From Apium graveolens (lineage: Eukaryota > Streptophyta > Magnoliopsida > Apiales > Apiaceae), in assembly GCF_009905375.1 (NCBI RefSeq), contig NC_133653.1, forward strand, positions 97,018,609 to 97,082,608: a stretch of DNA of 64,000 nt, written 5' to 3'. A model generated the notes under the pieces. It did no database searches. It was not told the origin of the DNA and worked only from the letters and a program-made list of their open reading frames with translations. Below are positions 46,746 through 58,830 of the stretch, one piece after another (the stretch's first letter is position 1; each line of letters begins with the position of its first letter). A program made the position numbers and the translations under genes.

Positions 46746-49084
46746 TAGTGTAATAGCCCGTGCGAAGCACGGGCCTAGTAATATATCGAAATTCGACGTA
46801 TAAAGTTTTCAGATTTTTTAAAGATTAATAAATAAATTATAGTCTCTAATAATTTAATTAAAATGTACCGTTTCGTAATGGTCTAACGAGGGTTTCTCTT
46901 TTGACTGGATTTGGTAATGACCGTTTATAGTTGGTCAGGCGGCTTCAAAAGGAGCTGAGACAAAGGTGCATAAACATATAAACATGATCAGGCATGTAAA
47001 GATAATTAACACGCGTTCATGTCTTTAACTTTGGACACATTTGGATTTTTGGCACCTGATGCTATTGAGTTTCTTAGGAGAGTACATAAAATCATGAATA
47101 AAAATGTTATGACTGCAGGCTCGGCTACATATATTTTTCGTAGTATATGATTTGCTATCCAACAAGGTATTGCGACACAATTTGTTGTTCGCTTACCTTG
47201 TACACTTGTATATACTTTTTTATCCCATTAATTAATATTATTAAAGAAATGTATAAAAAAATTGCATTGTAGATAGTATATGTTCAATGAATATTTAGAC
47301 TCTAAATAATGATTTATTGTGTTACAATTTTTATTTTTTTGCAGTCTTGATGATAATGGTGATAACAAATATTTCGTTTGTACATGATCTCTAAGTCAAA
47401 TAAGCTATTGTTTTTTATTATAATTTGTGCAGTTCATATATATAAGTGTAAGATGATTTTGCATATGATGTAGAAGATGTCTCAACCAAATCATAAATTT
47501 TATGTGTTAAAGTATTAGTACAATATTGTTAAGTTATTTACGATGATGTTTAATTAACAAATATATACATATCTACTACTATTTATACATTAAATATGTA
47601 CTTTAGAATATGATATTGTGTGTGATAGGGTTGGTGTTATACTACATTTTATTTCTACTATGGATACTATTGTAGCATTTTTTAGTCATTATCATTTTTT
47701 TATATGATTTCAAATTTTTTATATACATATTCAGTAATCATATATATTGGCTTGATGTGCCAAACTATTATAAATTAAGAAAATATTCATAAATATTAGT
47801 ACATAAATTTCTAATAGTTTAAGTTATTATGAAAGAGATAATACGATGATTTATGCGGTCAATGTAATTACTTTTCATTTTTAATATAAAATATATCAAA
47901 TAAAATCATATATTTTTAGTGTGTATACAAGTTTCATTCATATAATATAATTTCAAATATGAAAATAATACTAAAATAACATGAAATAGCATCGTATAAA
48001 TAAGGGAAAAAATTCGGTATTTCATTCACAAACTTTTAAATTTATTTATAATTTTACATATATAAAAAAAGACGTTTTACATTTTTTTATTATTAGGGTA
48101 CTATCTAAAATCGGTAAAGTTAATATGTTTTCAAAATTAATTAATTGCTAGATTTTTTTGTAATTACAAAATAACTTAACATCTTTCTTTTGAATTGGTA
48201 TTAAATAAAAATCAGAATATAAATTTGCTATTTAAGAATTTACCTGTATTAAAAAATTACATACATATAGTTTAAATTTTGATATTACTGTATATTTTGT
48301 TTTAACAAAGTGAAAAAATAGAAAATAAAATTGGTCAAGTACAACACCCATAGTTTTACCCGATTGTGCGATAATCGGGTAAAGTCCATGACAAATCACA
48401 ATAAATCAATCTTACAATTTTGATATATATTATTTATCGACCCGATCTTATAATGGTCTTAAACACATTAATTTATGTGGATGTAAATTGATACAAACAC
48501 ATTTTTTCATTAATATAACTTTCTCATTGATCCAATAAACAAATAATCTGAATCTGCTAATTGAAAAATGCACTTCAACGCAAACGAGATTTGATACACT
48601 TGTAAAAAACAGTATTTTTTTGTATTTTTCTAAGATCAAGTAGATTTCGATGCTATATTCGAAATCAGCCAAAATACGCTGTCTAAATAAAAACCAAATA
48701 CATTTTTAAATTATATGTACATCTAACACTACTCAATTTATCTCAAAATTGTTAACTTATTTGATTTTTTTACTGTCAATTTGGTTAAATTACTAAAAAA
48801 TTTAGCATTCTATTTTTTTCTAAAAAAATTATAACATATACTTTCTAACTAGATAAATTTTATTGAATAAACACACATTAAAAATTTATTTATTTTTCAT
48901 ATCAGTGTGAACGCAAATATTTGACATTTTTAATTAATTCTTATATATACTATCGTAGTTTTTAACAAGACATTTATTTAAAAATATATTACATTATTTA
49001 TAAAATACATGTTATATCATAATTTATAGATAATTTTTTCGTATAGTGACTATCTTTATATGTTAAATATTGTTCAACATTATT
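46746..49084. mobile_element. Insertion splitting the hAT relic; possible Helitron
   Basis: These 2.3 kb separate two parts of one hAT transposase. Near the left edge is the hairpin GCCCGTGCGAAGCACGGGC (46756-46774) followed by CTAG and T (46775-46779), the look of a Helitron 3' end. Read on the other strand, the hairpin is followed seven bases later by CTAA, also a permitted Helitron end and exactly where the hAT sequence stops. The second reading fits an insertion here on the minus strand. The other end was not found, and the rest is AT-rich. Confidence 0.4.
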
Positions 49085-49255
49085 ATCTTTGTAGAAGTGA
49101 AAAAAGGTGATTGATATGTTGAAATATTTTAAACGCATGAAAGTTTGTTATCCTAATGCAACAATTGCTTATAATATATTGTTAACCATTTCAGTTACAG
49201 TGGCTTCTGCAGAATGAAGTTTTTCCAAGTTAAAATATGATAAACTCAATTGTTG
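49085..49255 (+). pseudogene. hAT transposase relic, C-terminal dimerisation domain
   Basis: Plus-strand frame reading CYPNATIAYNILLTISVTVASAE, a stop, then SFSKLK. This is the hallmark of the hAT family C-terminal dimerisation domain (usual form LLTIPVTVASAERSFSKLK). A TGA replaces the Arg codon. It continues the relic at 46130-46745. A (TA)n run follows at 49260-49287. Confidence 0.82.
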
Positions 49256-49453
49256 GTAAGATATATATATATATATATATATATATTAAATATCGTTTAT
49301 TATAAAAAAAATATTTATTTTTTAAAAGGTGACATTATGATGACTACTAAGATCAATTTCAAAAATATCCTGAAATCGTGTCCCAAGCTAAAATTTAAGG
49401 CATTGTGTACAAATAAGTGTTCCAACAATGTCTTAGTAGTATCTTAAAACACT

Positions 49454-50661
49454 AGTTAGGTGTTGTACAAGACATGCCTGTACTATAACAAAACTAAGTC
49501 AAATTGACAGCCCTAAGAATTAGTTGTATAATAATATAAATTTGTATTTTGTATTGTACTACTTGAGTCTATAAAAATATATAAGATTAGACTGGAGTAT
49601 TTTATAGTAAACAATCTAAAGCCTAAGCATAAACTCTAGAAGAAGATCAAGAAAATCATGCCTCATAGAAATTATGAAGAAGCTTGGAGTTGAATAAATC
49701 TGTTTTGGGAAAAACATTCTTAGTCAAGATATCTACAAGTCACGGATCAATTCATATAGAGAATTCATTCAAGAACTCCAGAATGACTTATCGAGAAGTC
49801 TCAGAGATATCGACAAGCCAAAATGAAGATATGGAGTTTAGAGATATCGACAAGTAAATTTTCTCATTAGAGATCTCAGAGATATCGACAAGTCAAAATG
49901 CTAGAAATCTCATAGATATCGACAAGTCAATTCTACATGCAGAGATTTGGAGACCTCGCCAAGTCCAGTTCACATTCGAGAACGCAGAGTCCTCGACAAG
50001 TCAAAACACTTGTAGAGAACTAAGAGATCTCGATAATCCATTATACTTATCGAGATGTCAGTTCTTTGTAGTTCAAACCGGAGATCTCGAGATAAACCTC
50101 AAGTACAGAATGCAGACCAGTCAAAGATCCAAGATTGTCAATCAACAAATAAATCAATAACTGATTTGAAAAGTCTACAAAAGCAGCTTGAAGAGTACAA
50201 GATTAAAGGTCAAGATTAACTGACAAAGGAAAGTCACAGATATGCATGATTTGCAAAGATACACTAAGCCAAAAATGGAAAGCTTTAGAGATTACTTTTA
50301 GTATGGTTTAGTAAAGTCTATTGTATGTTGTGTAAACAAGTATTTACTAATCTATAAACACCGGTCCTTTACTTTAAACATAACAAATAGATCTAGAATT
50401 TCTAGTAACTCTCTCAAAAAAGAAGCTGAGTTATTTATCAACAAAGAACTTAGAAATTTGTAGCAAGACATACTTGATTTTAATATAAAATTAAGTGAGT
50501 TTTGAAGATACTGGGCTTTATCTGCATGTTTATTAATTCTGTTTAAACACTATATCTCTACAAGTTAAACTGCTTTGTTCACCATATCCAAAATAGTTTA
50601 AAAAGCTTAAAAATATCCAAAACGCATTCACCCCCCTATGTGTTGTATTTATTACCTAACA
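49454..50661 (+). repeat. 5' LTR of copia G
   Basis: About 1.2 kb, from a decayed start (AGTTAGGTGTTGTAC at about 49454) to ..ATTACCTAACA, immediately before the primer binding site. At 49800-50060 a motif close to GAGATATCGACAAGTC occurs about eight times at 20-75-base spacing. The left limit is uncertain by a few bases because the expected TG is mutated. Confidence 0.75.
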
Positions 50662-50663
50662 AG

Positions 50664-50676
50664 TGGTATCAGAGCC
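50664..50676 (+). other. Primer binding site of copia G
   Basis: TGGTATCAGAGCC lies two bases after the LTR and matches the standard plant copia site for initiator-Met tRNA. Confidence 0.92.
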
Positions 50677-50712
50677 AGATCTGAAAGTAAACAGATTAAA
50701 GATCTTGGAAGA

Positions 50713-53045
50713 ATGAATACACAAAAGCTTAGCAGTATCAAGATCCCTACTTTTGACAGATCTAACTACACATTATGGAAAAAGAAAATGATGTTGTTTA
50801 TAAGGATGGACAACCCATTATATGTTCAGATTCTCAAGAATGGCCCTTTCACCCCCATGGAAATAGTTGAGGAATCTACAGACGGAGACATGGTCCTTCT
50901 AGCTCATTATGCTCCTAAAGATCCCTCACATTATACTGAACCTGAAAATGAGAAAGTCTCTCTGGATAGTGGCTTCCAACTGATTTAAATAAAGTCACTT
51001 GACAATGTAATGTACAATAACATTATCAACTGTGGCACAACAAACAAATCTGGGAGAAAATAGAAATTCTATGTAAAGGAACAGAGGAAGTTAGGTCAAA
51101 CCAAAGAAGGATTTTGGTATCTCAGTATGAGGGTTTTATGGCTAAACCAAAGGAAGGTATTATTGAAGTTTTTGGGAGATTCAATAAACTGATAAATGAC
51201 TTGTAGCTACATGATATATATATTATGAAGCTGAGGAGGTTAACCTAAAGTTCCTGCTAGCTCTTCCTGACCATCTTGAATTGAAAATATCAGCTATTAG
51301 AGAAGGAAGAGATCTAAGTAGAATGACTTTGGAAGTTCTATATGGAATCTTGAAAACTTATGAACTTGAGATGTTGCAGATAAAGTCATTGAAAGCGCAC
51401 TATGGAAATGTTTTAGATGGTTCCAGTGCTTTGATTGTACATGACAGAGAACAAAGTGAAGATGAGCAAGATAATCAAGTTCCAGTTATTCAAGCTTTGG
51501 AACAACAGAATAAAGGACCTCAGAAGCAAGTTGTGTTGGAGCTAGAGGAAGATAAATACTACACCTTGGATGAGCTAGATGATTTGGACCAATCCATGGC
51601 TTACTTGGCTAGGAAATTCTCCAACATAACAGTCAAGAATCCAAGGTTTTTCAAAGGCAATGGACAATCTTTGAACAACAGCAATTGGAAACCATAAGAT
51701 CAGTATAATTCAACTAGCAAAGGAGGCTACAAAACAGGATTCGTGGACAAATCAAAGATAAAGTGCTTCAACTGTGATGAGTTGGGTCACTTTGCTACTG
51801 AATACAGGAAGCCAAAAAAGGTGAAGAAGGATAAAGATTACTAGGAACTGGAAGCAAAGTATGAAACTCTCTTGAAGAAATAGTCTAGAAAAGCCTATAT
51901 TGCAGAAGGAAAGAGTTGGGATGACACTGATAATGATGATGAAGATGAAGAAGTTGGAAACTATGTACTAATGGATTTTGAGCATGGAGAAACATCCACT
52001 TCAAAATCAGAGGTACCAACTCTAACCACTATTGATTTAAATGCTAGTCAATATAAGGAGACTATGGAAAAGATGAGTGTGGAGATGTTTTATATACACA
52101 CTAGCATGGTATCAGCTACTGAGGAGGTCAGTAGGCGAACAAAAACTAATGAGAAGCTTGAGAGTGAGAAGTAAAAACTTGATCTGCTGCTTGTGGAGCT
52201 TGACACAATCAAGCAAGAAAATGAATATCTGAAAAATAAGCTGAAGTGTGTAAATGAAATTGAAGCTATGCTGAGGGAAAAGTTGGAAAAGAATGAAGTA
52301 AAGCTAAAATCTTACAGGAATGCATCAGAGTTAGTTGGGTTTTATCATGAGAAGAACAAGCCATGTGCTAACATATCTATTGGACTTGATTGTGATGCTT
52401 TGAACAACAACAAGAAAGTGGTAGGTGATAAAGGAAAAGCAATTGAGAGTGAAGATATCCCAGCAATGCTGATAAATGTTGGTTCACCTATGTTCAAAGT
52501 ATGTGAAGTGAATTTCAGTGAAGAAGAGTTGATCATAAAGCAAGAAATTTCTGATGAAGACAATGAAAAGAAAAATGCAGAAACAACTCCAACCTCCAAA
52601 GTAAAAATTAAAAAAAAAGTCCATGATCAACCAAGATTCCAAGACACCTGTCAAGGAAGTTAAAACTGAAGATGCAAGAAAGAAAAAGAATGAGGAAGAT
52701 TGGGATAAATAAAAACAACAACTTTGCATTTGTTGCAGATGCTCCAAGAAACAATATCAAAAATATGGCTATGTGAATCATCTAACGCACCTTTGTAAAA
52801 AGGTTGTTAGAAAGCCAGTAGAAGGAACATGCAAGTACAATAAAGCACATGCAAATGATCCCTACTCATTCTGTGACAAGTTTGACTGCATCCCTTGCAA
52901 CTTGAAAGTGATGAAGAGTTGCCATAAGCTGAGAGTAGACCTCAAAGAAGTAAATAGTGGGTCTACATCAAAAAGGGAGAATGCACAACACTCCATGAAC
53001 ACTCTTCTTTCGGAATCAACTCATTCTAATTCGCACATTCTGTAA
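50713..53045 (+). pseudogene. Copia G gag with coiled-coil region, broken
   Basis: It starts MNTQKLSSIKIPTFDRSNYTLWKKKMML, a copia Gag N-terminus. It continues through a TAA at about 50986 into RILVSQYEGFMAKPKEG, FLLALPDHLELK and ARKFSN, then a zinc knuckle CFNCDELGHFATEY whose last Cys is Tyr (about 51768-51810). A long Glu/Lys-rich stretch likely to form a coiled coil (about 52060-52330) and a Cys-rich segment at 52773-53045 follow, as in some large-Gag copia lineages such as SIRE. At least six stops or frameshifts occur. The ATG was chosen because it opens the Gag match about 40 bases after the primer site. Confidence 0.8.
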
Positions 53046-53109
53046 ACAAGAAGAAAGTACCAAACACTGCTTGGGTTGCTAAACACACTTAATCCTTATT
53101 GTGTGCAGG

Positions 53110-54442
53110 GCAAAATGAATAAAGCCATATGGATCATAGACAGTGGATGCTCAAGACATATGTCAGGTGATATGGCCTTGCTATCATAATTTGAGGATTC
53201 AAGGTTTCATTTGACAAAGAAGAAATGAAGGGAAGCTTATTTGTTGCAGACTTGGACTCAGCAAACGAGGATGGAATCTGTTGCTTCTACACAAAGGCAT
53301 CTGTAGAACAAAGTAACCTGTGGTATAAAAATCTCTCTCATTTGATTTATAAATCAATAAACACTCTAGTTAAGAAGGATTTAGTGAGAGATATGCCAAA
53401 TCTGAAATTTTCACAAAATGAAGTTTGTGAAGGCTGTCAAAAAGGAAAAATGAAGAAATCAAGCAACAAGAGTAAAACTGTGAATTCTATAAGTGCACCT
53501 TTATAACTTATTCACATGGACTTATTTGGACCAGTTAATGTCTTATCAATTTCAAGAAAGAAATATGCACTTGTGATGGTGGATGACTACTCAAGATATA
53601 CATGGGTAAAATTTATGCACTCTAAAGATGAAATTCCACACATCATAATTGAACACATCAAGACGATTGAAAAATAGGCTAAAGATCAGAATTGCGTGAA
53701 AAGATTGAGGAGTGCAGAAATGTAACCTTAACAGAATTCTGCAAAGACAAGGGCATTGTTCAGGAATTCTCAGCAGCTAGAACATCTCAACAAAATGGTA
53801 TTGTGGAAAGGAAAAATAGAACATTAGTGGAGGCTTCTAGATCAATGTTACAAGATGGCAAGTTGCCAACTAGTTTTTTGGGAAGAAGCTGTCAACACTG
53901 CATGCAACACTCAAAACAGATATCTCATTAACAAGAATCTTTGAAAATCACCCTACTCAATCTTATCTAAAAGAAAGCCTACTATAAAGCATCTTCATGT
54001 TTTTGGAAGCAAGTGTTATGTTCTGAAAGACAACTCTGAATATGTGGGAAAATTTGACTCCAAAGTTTTTGAAACAATTTTTCTGGGATATTCATTGGAG
54101 AGAACTGCCTATAAAGTATATGTGATTGAACAAAAGAAAATTATGAAAAGCACGGATGTAACTTTTGATGATGACAAGTGTCCATGCTTGGAATGCCTTG
54201 ATAAAAATGAAGTTGATGCCCTAAAATTTGAAAATCTCAACATTGATAGTGATTCTGAGAATGAAGCTGAAGTCAACACAAGTCACATAATGGATAAAGA
54301 GTCAACTGAACAACTGAATCATGAAAATGGAAGCTCATCTCCAAAATCTAAATTTGATAGCACAAACTCAGGTTCAGAAAGAGAAGAAGGGTTTGCAAGT
54401 CATGCCAATGGTGAAGAATATGAAGAAAACTCAAGTCAATAA
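53110..54442 (+). pseudogene. Copia G protease and integrase, broken
   Basis: The protease active site is WIIDSGCSRHMSGD (about 53128-53170). A gap-deleted pre-integrase region follows: LWYKNLSHLIYKSINTLVKKDLV then CEGCQKGKMKKSS (53225-53500). The integrase core keeps HMDLFGPVN and MVDDYSRYTWVKF (53514-53615) and, in another frame, SQQNGIVERKNRTLVEASRSM (53790-53850) with the catalytic Glu. The integrase C-terminal region (FLGYSLERTAYKVY..) and a long acidic Ser-rich linker run to 54442. Stops near 53503 and 53676 and frameshifts break it. Confidence 0.85.
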
Positions 54443-54459
54443 ACTCACTCCAAAAAGTG

Positions 54460-55002
54460 GGATAGAAGTCACACTAGATCAGCAACTATTGGTGATCCAA
54501 CTGTTGGAGTGAAGACTAGAAGTGTAACTGCAAATGAATGTTTACATGCATGTTTTCTTTCACAAGTTGAGCCAAAGAAAACTGAAGAAGCCCTACTTGA
54601 TCCTGATTGGACATCTTCTATACAAGAGGAGCTAAATCAGTTTGAAAGAAACAAAGGTTGAGAATTAGTTCATGAACCAAAGAATAGAAATGTAATTGGA
54701 ACAAAGTGTGTGTACAAGAACAAGATGGATGAAAATGGAATTGTCACCGGAAGCAAAGCAAGGTTGGTTACAAAAGGCTACTCACCAGAAGAAAGAATTG
54801 AATATGATAAGACCTTTGCTCCAGTTGCAAGACTTGAAGCAATAAGGATATTTCTTGTATTTGATGCACATTCAAAACTTAAGGTATATCAAATGGAGGT
54901 GAAGAGTGTATTTCTTAATAGTGAGTTAGAAGAAGAAGTTTATGTGTAACAACCACCTGGCTTTGAAGATCCCGAATTTCCAAACTTTGTGTACAAGCTA
55001 CT
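54460..55002 (+). pseudogene. Copia G reverse transcriptase, cut off by element F
   Basis: The N-terminal half of a copia RT (RVT_2): WTSSIQEELNQFERN, VIGTKCVYKNKMDENGIVTGSKARLV, YDKTFAPVARLEAIRIFLVF and KVYQMEVKSVFLNSELEEEVYV (the normal catalytic DVKSAFLNG reads EVKSVFLNS). Stops lie at 54660 and 54948. It ends at FVYKLL where element F begins, so the YVDD box and RNase H are displaced beyond the window. Confidence 0.87.
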
Positions 55003-56357
55003 TGATAAGTGGCATTTATATCAACGTAGAACGCTTTGTAAAGGCTCGAATTGGCGTTTTGTACTCAAGTTATTTTTGTTTTTGATGTGTTTTCATAGTG
55101 TTTTGCATTTCAGGGCATAATCGAAAGATGGATTGGAAAGTGCATGATTTATGCTTAGAAAAGTGTTAGGATGGAGCCTCGGTCGAATGCTCAAAAGAAA
55201 CCAACAACTGAAGTCAAGAAAATAAGAAAATCCAGATTTCCAGAAGGTCAGGGCGGTCGCGCTACACTTGGGAGCGGCCGCGCTCGTTTGGTAGAAGCTC
55301 AGGGCGGTCGCGCTGGATTTGGGGCGGGCCACGCCGGGTCATTTTCTCAGAATCCTGTTTCTACTTGAATTTTGAGCGTTTAAAGGCCCAGGTCGTCCAG
55401 AAGCCTATAAATACCAATGAAAAGACGTTTTTAATATAGAAAAGCAAGAGAGAGCAGAAAAAAGACCTAACAGCACAATAAAATGAAGGAGAAGTAGATC
55501 TTATTTTTACTTATGATTCTTTACTTAAGTTGTAATCTTGGATGCTTGTTTTCTTTGTTGTTTGAACCTAATACTCTTGTTAACGTACTTTGTTATTATT
55601 ATTCAGTTATTTCAGACATAGTTTATCTTAGTTTATTTACCATGCTTTCATTGGAACCCATGGTGACGATGAGTTCAGTTATGAACTAATCATTATCGTG
55701 GGGTTCTAACGGATTTACTTATGGATATCTATAGATAATTATTTTGATACCTAAGTGTGTGGTGATTGTATGATATCCTAGTGTTGGTTGTGCTTATTCA
55801 TCTTATGTGCGTTGCGAACATATAAGATAGTAATCTCTATTGAAGCGACAGTGAATATAGATATTTAGAACTTGCCATGCTAGCATATGTTCATGTATTT
55901 ATTATGCATGATTCGTAGGTAATTTTAACCATCTTACTTGCCCTACGTAATCACGATAGATAACTTGCATATTAAATCTTTATGTTTTCAAATTCTATAG
56001 ACATATAGGGTCTCAACATAATTGGTGTATATTCAGCTTCTATCTCTTTTGTGGATGTCTAGTAGTAGGGTATTCATACAACGAAAGTTGACATTTACTA
56101 GTTTTGTATTATCTAATTTGTTGTCATCCCCATTGCATGCTAAGGTTAAGAACAATGACTTTAAATGAAGTATTTAATGAATTTGGAATCCCATGTTTGT
56201 CTAATATAGTTAATTCAATCACTTTTATTCTTAGTTAATTTCATGATAGTTTAATCTTAGTTATAAATATCTCAACTTGTTATTGTCTTAGCATTGAGCG
56301 ATAGCCATATCATTGTTGCATAGGTGCATTATCTTAGCGTGTATTTTTGCCCTATCA
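55003..56357 (+). repeat. 5' LTR of element F
   Basis: A 1,355-bp LTR running TGATAAGTGGCATTTATATC.. to ..TTTGCCCTATCA. Its first 150 bases and its last 20 resemble those of A. A GC-rich block (about 55245-55345) has three GGGCGG(T/C)CGCGCT-like units. The TATA box CCTATAAATACC lies at 55401-55412. Confidence 0.9.
55245..55412 (+). promoter_or_regulatory. GC block and TATA box of the F promoter
   Basis: The GC-rich units end about 60 bases upstream of TATAAATA (55403-55410). The same arrangement is seen in the LTRs of A and B and upstream of ORF3 in A and B. Transcription would be expected to start about 30 bases downstream. Confidence 0.6.
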
Positions 56358-56363
56358 AATTTT

Positions 56364-56381
56364 TGGCGCCGCTGCCGGGGA
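56364..56381 (+). other. Primer binding site of element F
   Basis: TGGCGCCGCTGCCGGGGA lies six bases after the LTR and is identical to that of A (18288-18305); this type is usual for Athila (tRNA-Asp). Confidence 0.92.
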
Positions 56382-56497
56382 CTCGGTGTTAATTTTTAGT
56401 TTATGTGCTTGACATCAGTGCTCGTTAAAGTTCACTGACTCGGATATTTTACTTACTTGTTCGCTTGTTGGTGTTTCAGGTACTCTAGAGATTGTGT

Positions 56498-58090
56498 ATG
56501 CGAACACATTTTCAATCTCGTAAGGAAGCAGCGGAAGAAGTTGATGTAGTTGAAGAGGTTTTTGAAGAGGTTAAAAAAGAAGTTATTGTAATGGGAGAAC
56601 TAGCAGCGAATACGAAGGCCTTGATGGATTACTCTCAACCGAAGATCAATGACATACAATCTAGCATTATCAGACCAGCCATCACGGCTAACACTTTTGA
56701 AATCAAGTCCAGCATGATTCAAATGGTGTAGAATTCAGTCCAGTTTGGGGGTTCTCCAACGGAAGATCCCAACATGCACATTAGAGATTTCATCGAGATC
56801 TGCGACACTTTTAAATTCAACAATAATTCTGAAGATGCTATTAAGCTGAGGTTTTTCCCATTCTCTCTGAGGGATAAACCTAAGTGTTGGTTGCATTCTC
56901 TTCCACCAGGCTCTATTACTACTTGGGAAGATCTTGTTCAGAAGTTTCTCACTAAATTATTCCCTATGGCGAAGACAGTTGCAATCAGGAATGCTCTAAC
57001 TCAATTTGCGCTGCAATCGGGAGAATCTTTGTGTGAAGCTTGGGATCATTATAAGGAGATGCTGATGAAGTGTCCTCATCATGGGATGCCTGACTGAATG
57101 ATTATTAACTGCTTTTACAATGGTTCGGGAGCACAGTCTAGACCCATGCTCGATGCAGCATCAGGTGGAGCCTTATGAGCTAAAAGCTATGATTAAGCTT
57201 ATGAGTTGATTGAACTGATGGCTGCTAATGAATACCAGAACCCAACTCAGAGACTACCTCAAGGCAAGGTAGCAAGAATTCTGGAGGTGAATACAGCTAC
57301 TGCTATAGCTGCTCAGCTTAAGGCTTTAACAATGAAGGTGGATTATTTGGCTAATTATGGAGTTAATTAGATCATTAGTGTCTGTGAGCTTTATGCTAGT
57401 GTGCATGAAATAGAGCAGTGTGCTATATCTAGTGAATCAGCCCAATTTGTGAGCAACTTTCAGAGGTTGAAGTAACCAGTTCCAGCCACTTATCATCCCA
57501 ACAACCGCAATCATCCTAACTTCAGTTGGAGCAACAATCTGAATGCAGTGCAACAGCCTTATCAGTAGTATACAGCAAAGAAATTCAACCCTCCAGGTTT
57601 TCAACAACCGCAATATGCACCAAAACAACAACTCCAACTTTAACAACTGCCGCATGGAAGTACAAGTCAATCTAATGAAAAATATGAATTGGAGGAGTTG
57701 AGGCTCATGTGTAAGAGCCAAGCGGTTTCGATCAAGACTCTGAAGAATCAAATTGGGCAGATTGCCAATGCTTTCTTGAATCGACAACCTGGTATACTCC
57801 CTAGTGACACAGAATTTCCAGGCAAGAGGGAAGCAAAAGAGCAGGTTAAGGCAATTACATTGAGGTTGGGGAAGGTTGCAAGCCCTGAAAAATCTCAAGT
57901 TTCAGAAGATGAAGTTGTGGCTGAAGAAGATGTGTAGAAGGAAGCGGAAGTGGAATCAAGGAAGAAAATTGTGGAACACACTCCTCCTAAGGGTAATACA
58001 GGGGAGAAACAGGTCTATCCTCCACCTCCTTTTCCTAAGAGGTTGCATAAACAAAAGTTGGAAACCAATTTGCTACGCTTCTGGAGGTGT
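56498..58090 (+). pseudogene. Element F gag, many stops
   Basis: From MRTHFQSRKEAAEEV (56498) through the capsid domain AIKLRFFPFSLRDKPKCWLH and TTWEDLVQKFLTKLFP (about 56840-56970) to SQAVSIKTLKNQIGQIAN and RQPGILPSDTEFPGK (57716-57830). Stops interrupt at 56729-56731, 57095-57097, about 57178, 57367, 57473 and others. The zinc knuckle has lost ligands (CELYASVHEIEQC, second Cys to Tyr). Compared with A's gag the sequence is far more decayed. It would form the particle in an intact element. Confidence 0.85.
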
Positions 58091-58830
58091 TCAAGAAACT
58101 TCATATCAACATTCCTTTTGCTGAAGCTCTTAAACAGATGCCTAGCTCTGCAAAGTTTATGAAAGGTATTCTCTCTCGGTAAGTGAAGCTCAATGACTGA
58201 GAAACCATTGCTCTTATGGAGGAATGCAGTGTTGTGCTCCAACAGAAGTTGCATCCGAAGCTTAAAGATCCTGGAAGCTTTATTATTCCTTGCACCATCG
58301 GAAACTTGTCGTTCGACAAGTGTTTATGTGATTTGGGAGCTAGCATCTATCTGATGCCTTTGTCTATTTTCAAGATGTTGGGTTTACCTGATCCAAAGCC
58401 TACATATATGTCCTTGCAGTTGGCCGAACGTTCTATTACATATCCACGAGGCATTTTGGGGGATGTCCTGGTCAAGGTGGACAAACTCATCTTACCTACT
58501 GACTTTGTAATTCTTGATTTTGAGGAGGATAAAAAGTTTCTCATAATCTTGGGAAGACCTTTCTTGGCTACTGGCCGAACCTTGATTGAAATGTAGAAGG
58601 GTGAGCTCACTATACGAGTACTGGATTAGGATGTGACCTTTAATGTTTTTAATGCCATGAAAATCCCTACTAATAGAGAGGCGAGCTTAAAAGTGGAATT
58701 GGTCGATTATATGGTTACTTCAGAACTTGTTCAAATGCTGAGGTATGATGCCTTAGAGAAAGCCTTGATGGGGGATTCAGATAGTGAAGATGATGAAGGT
58801 GATGAGCAGTTGCAGTATTTGAATGCTTCT
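58091..58830 (+). pseudogene. Element F protease region, left of the solo LTR
   Basis: VFKKLHINIPFAEALKQMPS, then CLCDLGASIYLMPLSIF with the active-site Asp (about 58315-58370), then LQLAERSITYPRGIL and [19 protein letters not shown] at 58594-58596 and 58627-58629 break it. An acidic linker runs to QYLNAS, where the solo LTR is inserted. Confidence 0.82.
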
